The notes under the pieces are model-generated. The model made no database searches. It had not been told where the DNA came from and worked only from the letters and a program-made list of their open reading frames with translations. Positions 1-6,392 of a DNA stretch of 53,553 nucleotides are shown piece by piece (position 1 is the first letter of the stretch; the number at the start of each line of letters is the position of its first letter). A program made the position numbers and the translations under genes. Where the stretch lies: positions 1-53,553 of the forward strand of contig NZ_RKLY01000019.1 of the NCBI RefSeq assembly GCF_004745525.1, read 5' to 3'. Source of the DNA: Companilactobacillus suantsaicola (GTDB lineage Bacteria; Bacillota; Bacilli; Lactobacillales; Lactobacillaceae).

Positions 1-32
1 GAAGCCTAAACCAACAATTATAGAAGAAAAAG

Positions 33-67
33 CACTCGACTTTCTGGAAAGAAAGTCGGGTGTTTTT
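33..67 (+). terminator. Rho-independent terminator
   Basis: A 12-bp stem (33-44 with 51-62, one G-T pair) is followed by a T-run. It probably ends a gene located upstream of the window. No gene is visible in bases 1-32. Confidence 0.8.
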
Positions 68-92
68 GCGTTCTGAAAGAAATCAGAAAATC

Positions 93-119
93 AATACGGT
101 CGGTTATTTACTGCTTACA
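93..119. repeat. 27-bp inverted repeat, left arm
   Basis: Bases 93-119 are the exact reverse complement of 53435-53461 near the other end of the window. The arm lies between the terminator at 33-67 and hicA, and may overlap the hicA promoter. Its partner also follows a terminator, but it is inverted relative to its own downstream gene, so it is not simply a shared promoter. A recombination site is one possibility. Confidence 0.75.
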
Positions 120-201
120 TTTTTTCGTAATTTATATTATAAGCATCAAAATGTAAAAATACATATTGATGTGTATAATAAATGTGAGAGGAATAATTCT
201 T

Positions 202-390
202 ATGCCCATGAAGCCCAGAGAATTAGTTAGAATCTTGAAACGAAATGGCTTTATTGAAAAATCACAACAAGGTTCACATTTGAAAATGTATAATCCCTTA
301 ACTAAAGTAACTATTCCAATTCCTATTCACGCACGAGAAATGAAAAAGGGAATTGAACATGCTATTTTGAAGAAAGCAGGATTAGAATAA
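202..390 (+). CDS. hicA: HicA family mRNA interferase toxin
   Basis: This 62-aa protein matches the small double-stranded-RNA-binding-like HicA (YcfA) family, whose members cleave mRNA. The family signature G-S-H-L-K-M is present, with the presumed catalytic His in it, followed by the usual T-x-P-x-P-x-H segment. The start at 202 (MPMKPRE) is chosen because GAGAGG precedes it. An in-frame ATG at 166 has no ribosome binding site and would add a 12-residue tail unlike the family. The stop is 20 bases before hicB, with which it should form a toxin-antitoxin operon. A closely similar HicA without a partner lies at 2989-3192. Confidence 0.85.
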   Translation: MPMKPRELVRILKRNGFIEKSQQGSHLKMYNPLTKVTIPIPIHAREMKKGIEHAILKKAGLE

Positions 391-410
391 TTCTTTTAAA
401 GGAGAAAAAT

Positions 411-803
411 ATGTCAGCAGGAAGAAAAATCTTAATTTACCCAGTTATTTTGCATCCCGAAGATCAAGGATATAGCGTTGAGATTCCTGATATTGATCAT
501 GGTACTTGGACTCAAGGTGAAACGATGAAAGATGCTTTATTGATGGCTCAAGATGCAATTGGCATAATGTTAGAAGATAAAACTGAATATCCACAAGCTA
601 CTAAAATTGAGGATATTAAAGTAAAAGATGAAGATATAAAAACAGTCGTTTACATTGATATGGAAGAGTATCGGCGTAATAATCCCAAAACTGTTCGTAA
701 GAATGTTACCGTTCCAGAATATTTAGTCGTTTTAGGAAAGAAACAGAATTTAAATTTTTCGGCTATTTTAACTGAAGCTTTGAAGAATAAATTGGAACTT
801 TAA
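411..803 (+). CDS. hicB: HicB family antitoxin
   Basis: This 130-aa partner follows HicA after an AAAGGAG ribosome binding site. The N-terminal half has the HicB fold pattern: a first strand (LIYPVILHPEDQGYSVEIPDI) ending in an acidic IPD segment, then a G-x-T-x-x-D-A-L-x-x-A helix that mimics the HicA fold. The C-terminal part (about residues 85-130) looks like a ribbon-helix-helix or short helical DNA-binding tail, suggesting autorepression of the operon. Known family role: it binds and inactivates HicA and represses transcription. Confidence 0.85.
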   Translation: MSAGRKILIYPVILHPEDQGYSVEIPDIDHGTWTQGETMKDALLMAQDAIGIMLEDKTEYPQATKIEDIKVKDEDIKTVVYIDMEEYRRNNPKTVRKNVTVPEYLVVLGKKQNLNFSAILTEALKNKLEL

Positions 804-827
804 GTAGAATTCCTATATTGCGAAATA

Positions 828-856
828 TTGGTTTATAGTTGTTGACGTGTTATAGT
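828..856 (+). promoter_or_regulatory. Promoter of the type I antitoxin RNA
   Basis: The boxes TTGGTT (828-833) and TATAGT (851-856) are separated by 17 bases. Transcription would begin near 862 and reach the hairpin at 892-922 after about 60 nt, the length expected of an Fst-type RNA II. Confidence 0.55.
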
Positions 857-1035
857 TTAGATGCAAAAAAGGAACACATTATGCACACCAAAACCCGAAG
901 TGAGGGGGTCTCGCTTCGGGTTTTATAGTGGGCTAGAATTACCTTTTTATTTTGCTTGCGGTGTTTGCGACGTAGCCGGTCGGCAAACCAAGCGATTATC
1001 AAGCCAACCACAAGAGGGGCAAAAAGGAACTCCAC
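850..1035 (-). CDS. Fst-like type I toxin, small membrane peptide
   Basis: The GTG start at 1035 lies 9 bases from a strong GGAGGT site. The ATG at 1044 abuts that site and is unlikely. The product starts MEFLFAPLVVGL, has one transmembrane helix, then a basic tail (RLRRKHRKQNKK), the plan of Fst/Lpt toxins. The reading frame then runs through the shared terminator hairpin and adds about 28 unrelated residues to the stop at 850. One A fewer in the poly-A run near 942-946 would end the peptide right after QNKR, so this copy may be frameshifted or the base call wrong. Sequence beside its start (about 1020-1037) is repeated at about 865-882 inside the antisense RNA, as in Fst loci. Known family action: membrane damage when not repressed. 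Confidence 0.65.
   Translation of the reverse strand: MEFLFAPLVVGLIIAWFADRLRRKHRKQNKKVILAHYKTRSETPSLRVLVCIMCSFFASKL
862..925 (+). ncRNA. Putative RNA II-type antisense antitoxin
   Basis: A transcript of about 64 nt is predicted, from the promoter at 828-856 to the hairpin 890-923 (ACCCGAAG...CTTCGGGT) with T-rich tail. It converges on the toxin mRNA, shares its terminator and carries a copy (AAAAAAGGAAC) of the sequence next to the toxin start (AAAAAGGAAC). This is the layout of RNA I/RNA II in Fst systems. No expression evidence is available here. Confidence 0.55.
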
Positions 1036-1181
1036 ATGAAACATACCTCCAATCTGATACCAGACTAGGAAGGTAACAGGTATAGTTTATCAAATTGGCA
1101 TTTTTGAATGATCTAGTATCACTAATTAAATATAAATATTATTTAAATTTATGATAATTAATTGCTTAATAATGAATTTAT

Positions 1182-1214
1182 AAAAAAAGCACATCAATTT
1201 CGATGTGCTTTTTT
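1182..1214. terminator. Bidirectional terminator
   Basis: The stem AAAGCACATC/GATGTGCTTT carries an A-run before and a T-run after it, so it can act on both strands. It sits just downstream of the possible minus-strand gene ending at 1250. Confidence 0.75.
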
Positions 1215-1249
1215 AGTATAGTGATATGCAATAAGATCTTGTTGGGGAT

Positions 1250-1555
1250 TCACCAACTTCCAGTCTGACTAATTTGATGTTTAGTTTCTCCAAGTGTGGC
1301 ATGAATAAGTTGAACAGTCATATTGGTATCTTCGTCAATCGTATTGATGTTGTAAAGAAAACTTTTCATTGGCGCTTCCTTACGAAAGTCCGAAAAGACT
1401 CCAGCCATAGTGAAAAGCTGATTCTTATGCGATTCCATAACTCTTCCGGATAAAAAAAGCTTATGCATAGTTGAGATTGAATAATTTTTTCGTAATTTAG
1501 AACAGTTAAGGATATTTTTTAAATCGTTTTTGATATCAATTGATTGCAAAAGCAA
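1250..1555 (-). CDS. Hypothetical protein, doubtful
   Basis: A minus-strand reading frame of about 100 codons begins with TTG at 1555, with no good ribosome binding site. Shorter starts at internal ATGs are possible. It ends 36 bases before the terminator at 1182-1214, which supports transcription in this direction. The composition is protein-like (for example NQLFTMAGVFSDFRKEAPMK), with no membrane segment or motif that I recognise. It could be a real small gene, a remnant or chance. Confidence 0.3.
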   Translation of the reverse strand: MLLQSIDIKNDLKNILNCSKLRKNYSISTMHKLFLSGRVMESHKNQLFTMAGVFSDFRKEAPMKSFLYNINTIDEDTNMTVQLIHATLGETKHQISQTGSW

Positions 1556-1598
1556 AAAATATTGGTTAATATACCTTTGAATAGTGATGGTAAATTGG

Positions 1599-1952
1599 AT
1601 GTCTATTACAACAAGAAATAATATTGCTCTATTTTTAATTAAGATTAAAATATCGATCTCAAAACAGGGAATAGAGTGGGTTCCCAGAATTTTTGATGGT
1701 ATTTTAGAATTGGAAATTAATTTAAAAGAAGCGGTGAATATTCTTCAGAATTTAACGCCAGCCGATTATTATCGTGGTACAAGTCCTGATTTTAATGGGG
1801 ATGGAACAATGATTTGGGAATTTATTTATGAGATGGACAGTGAAAAGCAAAACATTCCTATTTATATTAAATTAAAATTTCAAAATGATAAATGTAAGGT
1901 TTTATCTTTTCATAGAAGTAGAAAACCTTATTTTTTACCGTATAAAGATTAA
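1599..1952 (+). CDS. MqsR-like toxin
   Basis: The 117-aa product has the core pattern of MqsR-type ribonuclease toxins: an early W-V-P-R, then a helix ending L-T-P-A-D-Y-Y-R-G at about 52-60, an acidic loop, a W-E-F strand, Y-I-K-L-K-F at about 89-94 and a closing V-L-S-F-H strand. These match the RelE-like MqsR fold by eye; no search was run. The start is uncertain: ATG 1599 is used, GTG 1584 and ATG 1587 are alternatives, none with a clear ribosome binding site. The next gene begins 13 bases after the stop and encodes its probable antitoxin. Toxin-first order is typical of mqsRA. Confidence 0.6.
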   Translation: MSITTRNNIALFLIKIKISISKQGIEWVPRIFDGILELEINLKEAVNILQNLTPADYYRGTSPDFNGDGTMIWEFIYEMDSEKQNIPIYIKLKFQNDKCKVLSFHRSRKPYFLPYKD

Positions 1953-1965
1953 ACGGAGGAAACCG

Positions 1966-2934
1966 ATGCAAACACATATTGAAAAACGCCGGCAAACTTT
2001 CCACGTCCGCAATCAAGAAATAACAGTACTTGCGGATGCTTTGATCAATGACGTGAACAATGAGATAGTTTTTGATTTGAATTTAGACAATCACGCAATC
2101 GAAATGGCTTATGATCAATATCGGCAAAAGAATCACCTCATTACACCAGAAGAGATTGTTGCCATTAGAAAGAAATACCATTTGTCACAAAGAGCTTTCG
2201 CAAAACTATTGGATGTAGGTTCTGCCACGATTGCTAGATACGAAAAAGGGGCCTTGCCAGCTGAGAGTATGAATAATTTATTATTGAATTTAAAAAATGA
2301 CAGCAGTTATGTTATCAAATTATTTATGCAAAATAAGAACAAGCTGAGTGATTACGATAGGAGAAGGGCTGAAGATTCCATTTCAAAAATGACGGTCCAA
2401 TTAAAAAGTGAGTCGTTACTAAATTCTTATATTTTTAGAAATCAAAATGATAAATCGACCTTAGATGATGGTTTCACCGAATTTAATTTGGAGAAACTTT
2501 CCAATATGGTTTTGTATTTTACGCAAGAGAATTCCAATTTATCCAAAACTAAATTGAACAAGTTACTGTTTTATAGCGATTTTCGTTTCTTTAGAGATAA
2601 TTCAAAAGCTATTAGTGGAATCGTCTATACACATGATCATCATGGGCCGGTTCCTAGCGATTTTGAGTTGTTATACACTATTCTTAAAGATAATGGGGAT
2701 GTCACAACAGAACCTTTTGCGGATGGCCGTGGGTCAAAGTTCATCAGTTTGCGTGATTTCGATAAAGCAGTTTTCACAAATTCTGAATTTAGTATATTGC
2801 AGAAAGTTTCAAAGGATTTTGAAGGTTACGATATTGAGATGATGAGTGAGTACTCCCATCAAGAAACTGCCTTTCAAAAAACGGTGCTTGATGAGGTGAT
2901 TTCTTACCAATACGCTTTGGATTTGAGAGACTAA
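1966..2934 (+). CDS. HTH-Panacea (DUF4065/SocA-like) antitoxin
   Basis: This 322-aa protein has two parts. Residues about 60-110 form an Xre-type helix-turn-helix (LSQRAFAKLLDVGSATIARYEKG), as in the C-terminal half of MqsA. Residues about 185-320 match the Panacea/DUF4065 region (LSKTKLNKLLFYSDF, then HHGPVPSDFELLY). The N-terminal 50 residues show no CxxC zinc motif, unlike classical MqsA. The start ATG 1966 follows CGGAGGA. Known of the families: Panacea domains neutralise diverse toxins, and MqsA HTHs repress their own operon. I infer that it binds the upstream MqsR-like toxin and autoregulates. Confidence 0.7.
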   Translation: MQTHIEKRRQTFHVRNQEITVLADALINDVNNEIVFDLNLDNHAIEMAYDQYRQKNHLITPEEIVAIRKKYHLSQRAFAKLLDVGSATIARYEKGALPAESMNNLLLNLKNDSSYVIKLFMQNKNKLSDYDRRRAEDSISKMTVQLKSESLLNSYIFRNQNDKSTLDDGFTEFNLEKLSNMVLYFTQENSNLSKTKLNKLLFYSDFRFFRDNSKAISGIVYTHDHHGPVPSDFELLYTILKDNGDVTTEPFADGRGSKFISLRDFDKAVFTNSEFSILQKVSKDFEGYDIEMMSEYSHQETAFQKTVLDEVISYQYALDLRD

Positions 2935-2988
2935 ATTTTTGTATACCGCCAATCTTGTGTACAATGGTAACGAGAGGGGGTAATTCTT

Positions 2989-3192
2989 ATGGCAATGAAA
3001 CCCCAGAAAATCGTTAAAATATTACGACAACATGGTTTTGTTAAGAAGTCGCAAAATGGGTCGCACTTGAAAATGTACAATCCAACTACGAATGTGACTT
3101 TGCCAGTTCCAATTCATCATGATAAAGAGTTGGAACATGGGATTGAAAGTAAAATATTGAAACAAGCGGGTATCAAAGTAACGGATATCTAA
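2989..3192 (+). CDS. Orphan HicA-like toxin
   Basis: This 67-aa protein is a paralogue of the HicA at 202-390, sharing K-K-S-Q-x-G-S-H-L-K-M-Y-N-P and the P-V-P-I-H segment. A GAGAGGGGG site precedes ATG 2989. No hicB follows: a terminator begins 2 bases after the stop and the next gene is an MFS pump. It may be neutralised by the HicB at 411-803, be inactive, or be a remnant of a lost pair. The presumed catalytic His is retained. Confidence 0.75.
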   Translation: MAMKPQKIVKILRQHGFVKKSQNGSHLKMYNPTTNVTLPVPIHHDKELEHGIESKILKQAGIKVTDI

Positions 3193-3246
3193 ATAAAGCT
3201 ATGCAATGAGTTGTTCAAAGACAAATCATTACATAGCTTTATTTTT
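3193..3246 (+). terminator. Rho-independent terminator
   Basis: A long stem (AATAAAGCTATG with CATAGCTTTATT, extended by AATGA/TCATT) closes the orphan hicA unit and ends in T-rich sequence. Confidence 0.75.
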
Positions 3247-3324
3247 ATGGAAGCGTTTATTGCATTTGCTTGAAAGAAGTTAAGAGGTCTAATATTAGAA
3301 GTGTATTTTTGAGGAGTTATTTTC

Positions 3325-4725
3325 ATGAAAACTAAACATAATATTTTGACACTATTTGCGACTAGTTTTATGTCATTCATGCAATTGTTGGATGCCAGTA
3401 TCGTCAACGTCGCAATTCCAAGTTTAACTAAAGATTTAAACGTTCCCATGAATCGAGCCGAATGGATCGTATCAGTTTATCTGATCATGATTTGTATGTT
3501 ATTGCTATTTTGGGGTCGAATGGCCGATCAAATCGGTTATATCAAAATTTTTCAAACTGGAACGATTTTTTTCACCATTGGTTCACTGACCTGTGCAATG
3601 AGCCCGTCGTTATATATCCTATTGGTCGGACGAGTCGTTCAAGGCTTGGGTGCTAGCATGAGTATGGCGACTAATATTGGTATTATCGCGATGATTTTTC
3701 CGATGAGCCAGCGTGGTCGAGCTTATGGAATCAACAGTATTATTGCCCAACTCGGTAATATTTCCGGACCTGGTCTAGGTGGATTGGTCTTGAGTGTTCT
3801 GTCGTGGCACTGGATTTTTATCATCAACATTCCAATTGGTATTATCGTCTACATCTACGGCAGATTCATGTTCCCGAAGGAAAATCGCAAAGTAAAGCGG
3901 GTTTCTTATGATTGGCTAGGACTGATTACTTACTCAATTGCCATCGCAACATTTTTCGTCAGTATCTTCTTAGGTCAAGATATTGGTTTTGGAAAAGTCA
4001 GTGTTTTATCCACTTTTGCAGTCAGTCTAGTCTTTTGGATGATCTTCTTCTATGTCGAAAAACGTCTTGCAGAACCACTAATAAATTTAAAGATTTTCAA
4101 AATATCACGTTTGACGTTGAGTCTAGTCAGTGCACTGATTGTCTTTTCTATCGGTTATTACGCCAACGTTATAATGCCGTTTTACTTAACTAATTTTAGA
4201 GCGTTGAGTACCTCATTGACCGGGCTGATTATGATGGCAATTCCGTTTGCTAACGTGATTGCCGCCCCAATTGCCGGCTATTTCACCGATAAGTATAACG
4301 CCGCTTCAGTCTCGATTTTTAATCTCTTCGTCTATGCTATTCCAATCGTTTTCTTGATGTTCGTCACTGGTAAGGAGAATTTGTATCTATTTACCTTTAT
4401 GCTGTTGTTCTTAGGAGTAGGTAACGGTGGTTTCCAAAATAATCCAATGATTATGGGTTATGCCCCAGCAGAATATCAAGGGATTGCCGGTAGTCTAGCG
4501 GCTTTGTTCAGAAATCTCGGTATGGGTATCGGAGTCAGTTTGGCCACAACCAGTCTTTATTCTGGCATGAGTGTTAAAGCTGGTAAGCAGATAGCTTATT
4601 ATCCAAGTCACAATCCTAGTTGGTTTTTGAGTGGGATGCACTTTGCTTATTTGACGGCGTTATTGTTATTGATTGCAGCGATTATTTTAGTTTATTCAAT
4701 TCATCGACTAGATAAAAAAGCGTGA
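3325..4725 (+). CDS. MFS drug-efflux transporter, DHA2-like
   Basis: This 466-aa membrane protein has about 14 hydrophobic segments, as in the DHA2 (14-TMS) drug:H+ antiporters. Motif D1-like LLDASIVNVAIPSL is in helix 1, motif A-like GRMADQIGYIKIF between helices 2 and 3, and the GxxxGPxxGG-like antiporter motif (NISGPGLGGLVLS) in helix 5. A GAGGAG site precedes ATG 3325. It stands alone in its transcription unit; the substrate cannot be read from sequence. A second DHA2-like pump lies at 6393-7862. Confidence 0.85.
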   Translation: MKTKHNILTLFATSFMSFMQLLDASIVNVAIPSLTKDLNVPMNRAEWIVSVYLIMICMLLLFWGRMADQIGYIKIFQTGTIFFTIGSLTCAMSPSLYILLVGRVVQGLGASMSMATNIGIIAMIFPMSQRGRAYGINSIIAQLGNISGPGLGGLVLSVLSWHWIFIINIPIGIIVYIYGRFMFPKENRKVKRVSYDWLGLITYSIAIATFFVSIFLGQDIGFGKVSVLSTFAVSLVFWMIFFYVEKRLAEPLINLKIFKISRLTLSLVSALIVFSIGYYANVIMPFYLTNFRALSTSLTGLIMMAIPFANVIAAPIAGYFTDKYNAASVSIFNLFVYAIPIVFLMFVTGKENLYLFTFMLLFLGVGNGGFQNNPMIMGYAPAEYQGIAGSLAALFRNLGMGIGVSLATTSLYSGMSVKAGKQIAYYPSHNPSWFLSGMHFAYLTALLLLIAAIILVYSIHRLDKKA

Positions 4726-4843
4726 TTTCCATTTGGTAAATAATCGAATAAATTTTGATTACAATTGTCTTGTTCGCAAGTCTTTCTAGTATAATTGAGT
4801 CGATAGTTAACAGATAAATTGGACTAGGAAAGGCGGTATTGGA

Positions 4844-5314
4844 ATGGAAGCAATTTACAATTTTCGAGAAACTGAGATGAATGGCGGAATTATTGATTTC
4901 AGAGATTATCAAGGCAAGGTGCTTTTGATCGTCAATACCGCTAGCAAATGTGGTCTAGCTCCGCAACTAGAAGCTATTGAAGAGCTTTACAACAAATATC
5001 GGACACGTGGTCTAGAGGTTTTAGGATTACCGTCGAATCAATTTCATCAAGAATTGGACAGCGATGAAGCCACTAGCGACTTTTGCCAAATGCACTACGG
5101 AGTGACTTTTCCCATGACTCGACAAGTTGTCCTAAATGGTCTAGGTGAAGATCCACTGTTTACTTATTTAAAGGATCAATCAGGTAAAGGCAGAATCAAG
5201 TGGAATTTCACCAAGTTTTTGATCGACAAAAATGGTAGTCTCGTAAAGAGATTCGCCCCAATCACGAAACCTGAAAAGATGGAATCATTTATTATTGAAG
5301 CATTGAAAAAATAA
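4844..5314 (+). CDS. gpo: Glutathione peroxidase family (thiol peroxidase)
   Basis: This 156-aa protein has the usual bacterial GPx length. The peroxidatic Cys is at about 36 (NTASKCGL), with Gln 66 (LPSNQF) and Trp 120-Asn 121 (KWNF) completing the active-site set. Cys 81 (FCQMHYGVTFPM) may be the resolving Cys of the thioredoxin-dependent subgroup. It reduces peroxides in the cytoplasm. AAAGGCGG precedes ATG 4844. It is a single-gene unit with its own terminator. Confidence 0.9.
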   Translation: MEAIYNFRETEMNGGIIDFRDYQGKVLLIVNTASKCGLAPQLEAIEELYNKYRTRGLEVLGLPSNQFHQELDSDEATSDFCQMHYGVTFPMTRQVVLNGLGEDPLFTYLKDQSGKGRIKWNFTKFLIDKNGSLVKRFAPITKPEKMESFIIEALKK

Positions 5315-5355
5315 AAAGAACTTCAGCAATTGTTATATTGTTGAAGTTCTTTTTG
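5315..5355. terminator. Terminator after gpo
   Basis: The stem AAAGAACTTCAGCAAT / ATTGTTGAAGTTCTTT is followed by TTTTT. The first structured repeat module begins immediately after it. Confidence 0.85.
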
Positions 5356-5528
5356 TGGTGGTGTAGTATGCCGTCCTCCATAGCAAAGAAAATTTGGCTG
5401 GAACGATGTGGGCACGACTTGAAACTACCGCAAAGGGCGCGGCATTTCCAAGCTCGGCCTTTTTGTAAATGCTAAAGCATTAACAAAAATTTCACATCTG
5501 AGCCAATTTTCTTTGCTATTCCGGACTG
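5356..5528 (+). repeat. Structured intergenic module, copy 1
   Basis: This is the first of six modules of one family. The left end carries GCCGTCCTCC (5370-5379). The terminal arm pairs 5380-5399 with 5501-5519 (ATAGCAAAG.../...CTTTGCTAT). A 6-bp helix GATGTG/CACATC lies inside it, separated by the conserved GGAAC on the left and TG on the right. A 26-nt hairpin spans 5462-5487. The right end is CCGGACTG. All these parts recur with compensating base changes in the other copies. Confidence 0.8.
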
Positions 5529-5850
5529 AATTTCACACTTATTTTTTATTTGCTTTCCATTTATTTAAGAATAATAACTCTATTCTGATTAGTAGTTTGG
5601 TATTTTGATAAGTAGGATTGTGGGTTCTTATTCAATATAGAAATAATAATGACAAAAGAAAGAGAATCCTGCATATTGCAACAATTTATCACGATTAAGT
5701 AAGATTCTCAATTATTTTTCTAAAAATTAACTTAATCAAAATACAGAAATACGATAATGAATCCAGACTATAAAACAATTTCCCATTAATCCCGAATAGA
5801 ACCTATATCCAATTCAGAATCCATTGAAATAAAGCATAGATTTGCACTCT
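5529..5850. repeat. Tail region of the first repeat dyad
   Basis: This 322-bp gene-free stretch joins copy 1 to the inverted copy 2. Each half resembles sequence flanking the other modules. The right half read on the minus strand (GGTTCTATTCG...GATTAATG...GTCTGGAT) aligns with the tail of copy 3. A central inverted repeat (GAGAATC near 5660 with GATTCTC near 5705) encloses GCATATTGCAAC, which has a counterpart in the second dyad at 27840-27895. Confidence 0.55.
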
Positions 5851-6026
5851 AGTCTGGAACAACAGTTCTGGGAAATGCTCAGCCGTCAAATTCTAGTTAG
5901 CGATTTATCGCTTACTAGAAGGCCAAGCTTGGAGACTTTTTCCGGTTTTGAAAAAGGCTTCAAGTTGTGCCGACAGCGTTCCAGCGTTTCCCAGAACTGT
6001 TGTGGAAGACGGGAATCAATCACTAC
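5851..6026 (-). repeat. Structured intergenic module, copy 2 (inverted)
   Basis: The terminal arm pairs 5860-5875 (CAACAGTTCTGGGAAA) with 5987-6002 exactly. The 26-nt hairpin is 5893-5918 (CTAGT...ACTAG). The inner 6-bp helix reads GCTGTC/GACGGC on the minus strand. Its outer end is GGAAGACGGG, then CACTACCC, the inverted form of the family end. It forms a tail-to-tail dyad with copy 1. Confidence 0.8.
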
Positions 6027-6055
6027 CCAAACTAAAGAGCTATACTAACAAAGCT

Positions 6056-6202
6056 TTACTTCTGTTCCTTAGTAAAATTCAACATGTACTGTGCAGCTTC
6101 TTCCATACTCTTAAAATTGTGCTTGATTTGAATCTCTTTGAGTTTCTTTTTAGCTTGACTGCTTAACTTATCAATATCGATTTTATTATTGTTTTTTTCC
6201 AT
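6056..6202 (-). CDS. Small hydrophilic protein, 48 aa
   Basis: An ATG at 6202 preceded by GAAGGTG opens a 48-codon frame ending at 6056. The product (MEKNNNKIDIDKL..., ending MLNFTKEQK) is lysine-rich and predicted helical, with no membrane segment. I do not recognise it. It is too short for routine gene calling. The good ribosome binding site, ATG start and divergent position relative to the MFS gene support it. It lies between repeat copy 2 and the MFS promoter. Confidence 0.6.
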   Translation of the reverse strand: MEKNNNKIDIDKLSSQAKKKLKEIQIKHNFKSMEEAAQYMLNFTKEQK

Positions 6203-6258
6203 AATTCACCTTCAATTTGCAGTTTACCGTAACAGCGAAAATTTTGATAGTAATTGAC

Positions 6259-6287
6259 TTTGCGAAACAAGAAAAGAAGTCTATAAT
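6259..6287 (+). promoter_or_regulatory. Promoter of the second MFS gene
   Basis: The boxes TTTGCG (6259-6264) and TATAAT (6282-6287) are 17 bases apart. It gives a leader of about 100 nt before ATG 6393. Confidence 0.5.
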
Positions 6288-6392
6288 TGAAAGATGGTTA
6301 TTCATTTTCTGTAAAAATATATTAGTTATGCGAGGTAAGGCGGACACTTAGTGGAGGTCTTATTTTTTATACTTGGGGAAAGAAGTCGGGAT

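Noticed and set aside
861-1076. Plus-strand frame over the type I locus
   Set aside because: It is opposite the Fst-like toxin, has no ribosome binding site and its sequence is not protein-like.
5842-6166. Plus-strand frames across repeat copy 2
   Set aside because: They are produced by the structured repeat, and the minus-strand small gene explains the rest; similar frames in copies 3 to 6 were rejected for the same reason.
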